The notes beneath the pieces were generated by a model. That model was not told the origin of the DNA, searched no databases, and worked only from the letters and a program-made list of their open reading frames with translations. A stretch of DNA of 21,309 nucleotides, taken from an uncultured Clostridia bacterium (GTDB lineage: Bacteria; Bacillota; Clostridia; Oscillospirales; Oscillospiraceae). The stretch is from assembly GCA_947177115.1 (NCBI GenBank), contig CAMWTG010000010.1, forward strand, positions 1 through 21,309, read 5' to 3'. Position numbers and translations under genes: made by a program. Numbering within the stretch: the stretch's first letter is position 1; every line of letters starts with the position of its first letter. Positions 20,644 to 21,309 of the stretch are shown here, in pieces.

Positions 20644-20701
20644 AGGGTCCACCTCCAGGAAACCAGTATAGCAGGTGCAGGCAGGAAAATCAAGAATAGG
20701 G

Positions 20702-21309
20702 GTGAGACATATTCCATACATCCATTTTACAGACAATCAGAAACGCCGCGCCGGCGAAGTTGATCTGGAACAATTCCTGCTCAGGCAGGGAGAGAAACTG
20801 CTGGCTTCCGGTTTTGAAAAACGGCTTGCCAGCGACAACAGCATCACCATACGCGGAAACCGTTGGTATGATCACGCCGCAGAACAGGGCGGCGGGCCAA
20901 TCTCTTTCGTCCAGCAGTTCTACAATCTTTCCTACCCGGAGGCCGTCACCTGTCTGCTGGGCGGGGAACAAGGAGTTGTTTATGTCCCTGCTTCCAAACA
21001 GGAGATGAAGGAAAAGAAAGCGTTCGCTCTGCCGCCTGCCAATCGGGATATGCGCCGGATGTACGCCTATTTACTAAAAAACCGTTTTCTGGACCGGGAT
21101 GTAGTCAGCGCTTTTGTCCGAGCAGGGGTGCTATATGAGAGCTGCGAAAAATTCAAAGGTGGAACCAGTGAATATCATAATGTTGTTTTTGTCGGAAAAG
21201 ATACCGCCGGTACTGCCCGCCATGCTCACAAACGCAGCATCAACAGCACCGGCAAAACCTTCCGCATCAATGTGGAGGGCAGCGATCCCCGGTGCAGCTT
21301 CCACCACAC
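20702..21309 (+). CDS. DUF3991/toprim domain protein (primase-like), cut by the window end
   Basis: The frame is open from GTG 20702 to the window end (about 202 residues seen), with an in-frame stop at 20669-20671. It reads RHIPYIHFTDNQKRRAGEVDLEQFLLRQGEKLL, then SDNSITIRGNRWYDHAAEQGGGPISFVQQFYNLSYPEAVTCLLGG (zinc-finger/CHC2-like front region without the Cys), FALPPANRDMRRMYAYLLKNRFLDRDVV, and HAHKRSINSTGKTFRINVEGSDP. This matches the DUF3991 domain that precedes a toprim domain in element-borne primase-like proteins; the toprim part lies beyond the edge. No good ribosome binding site is visible before GTG 20702, and only 58 nt separate it from the divergent SGNH gene. Confidence 0.8.
   Translation, partial: MRHIPYIHFTDNQKRRAGEVDLEQFLLRQGEKLLASGFEKRLASDNSITIRGNRWYDHAAEQGGGPISFVQQFYNLSYPEAVTCLLGGEQGVVYVPASKQEMKEKKAFALPPANRDMRRMYAYLLKNRFLDRDVVSAFVRAGVLYESCEKFKGGTSEYHNVVFVGKDTAGTARHAHKRSINSTGKTFRINVEGSDPRCSFHH

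Noticed and set aside
20760..21008. An 82-codon plus-strand frame at the right end
   Set aside because: It lies in a different frame from the DUF3991 gene, which is open throughout and has clear family sequence.
1..21309. CRISPR arrays, tRNA and rRNA genes, insertion sequences
   Set aside because: No spaced short repeats, cloverleaf-like segments or transposase motifs were seen on either strand.

Overview
The window looks like the conjugation module of an integrative and conjugative element (or a large mobilisable element) from a high-GC gut Clostridium relative, probably Oscillospiraceae/Ruminococcaceae (Flavonifractor/Oscillibacter type). The reasons are strong AGGAGG-type ribosome binding sites, GC-rich codon use, and a set of small families typical of Firmicutes elements: DUF3852, a TrbL/VirB6-like protein, VirB3/VirB4-like proteins, an M23 peptidase, DUF3846, DUF6103, a MobP-type relaxase and a DUF3991/toprim protein. 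Family names come from memory and from motifs read by eye; no database was searched.

Layout. Positions 1-1664 hold the 3' part of a pilin-like surface protein ending in LPRTGY, an unknown 150-aa gene and a DUF3852 VirB2-like small membrane protein. A UvrD/PcrA-type helicase on the minus strand (1674-3770) interrupts the plus-strand operon and is bounded by a 9-bp direct repeat. The operon resumes with a VirB6-like membrane protein (frameshifted), a DUF4406-like protein, a 76-aa protein and a cytosine-5 DNA methyltransferase read in two overlapping frames (5403-7013). Next come a tandem ribbon-helix-helix (RHH) protein, a 95-aa protein and a Rho-independent terminator (7761-7790). A divergent pair follows: a minus-strand RHH regulator and a plus-strand SLOG-domain protein. 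The mating-pore block VirB3-like, VirB4-N-like, VirB4 ATPase (8442-11116) runs into a PP-loop (PAPS-reductase-like) enzyme, an ankyrin-like protein and an M23 peptidase (frameshifted). Positions 14374-17352 hold small accessory genes (DUF3846, DUF6103, several unknown). A 420-bp non-coding, repeat-rich stretch (17353-17772) is the likely oriT, followed by a MobC-like RHH protein and the relaxase. The right end has a zinc-ribbon protein, a minus-strand SGNH hydrolase of lower GC, and the 5' part of a DUF3991/toprim protein cut by the window edge.

How the parts fit. The relaxase and its RHH partner would process oriT. The VirB2/3/4/6-like proteins and the M23 peptidase would build the mating channel through the Gram-positive wall. 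The helicase, methyltransferase, SLOG/DUF4406/PP-loop proteins and SGNH hydrolase look like cargo or host-interaction genes. The coupling protein (VirD4) and integrase are not in this window.

Three genes carry single-base frame breaks and one has an ATC where the start codon should be, so either the element is decaying or the assembly has residual indel errors. The less ordinary signals are the overlapping-frame split methyltransferase, the helicase bounded by a direct repeat, terminator-like hairpins inside three transfer genes, and the repeat-rich oriT candidate.
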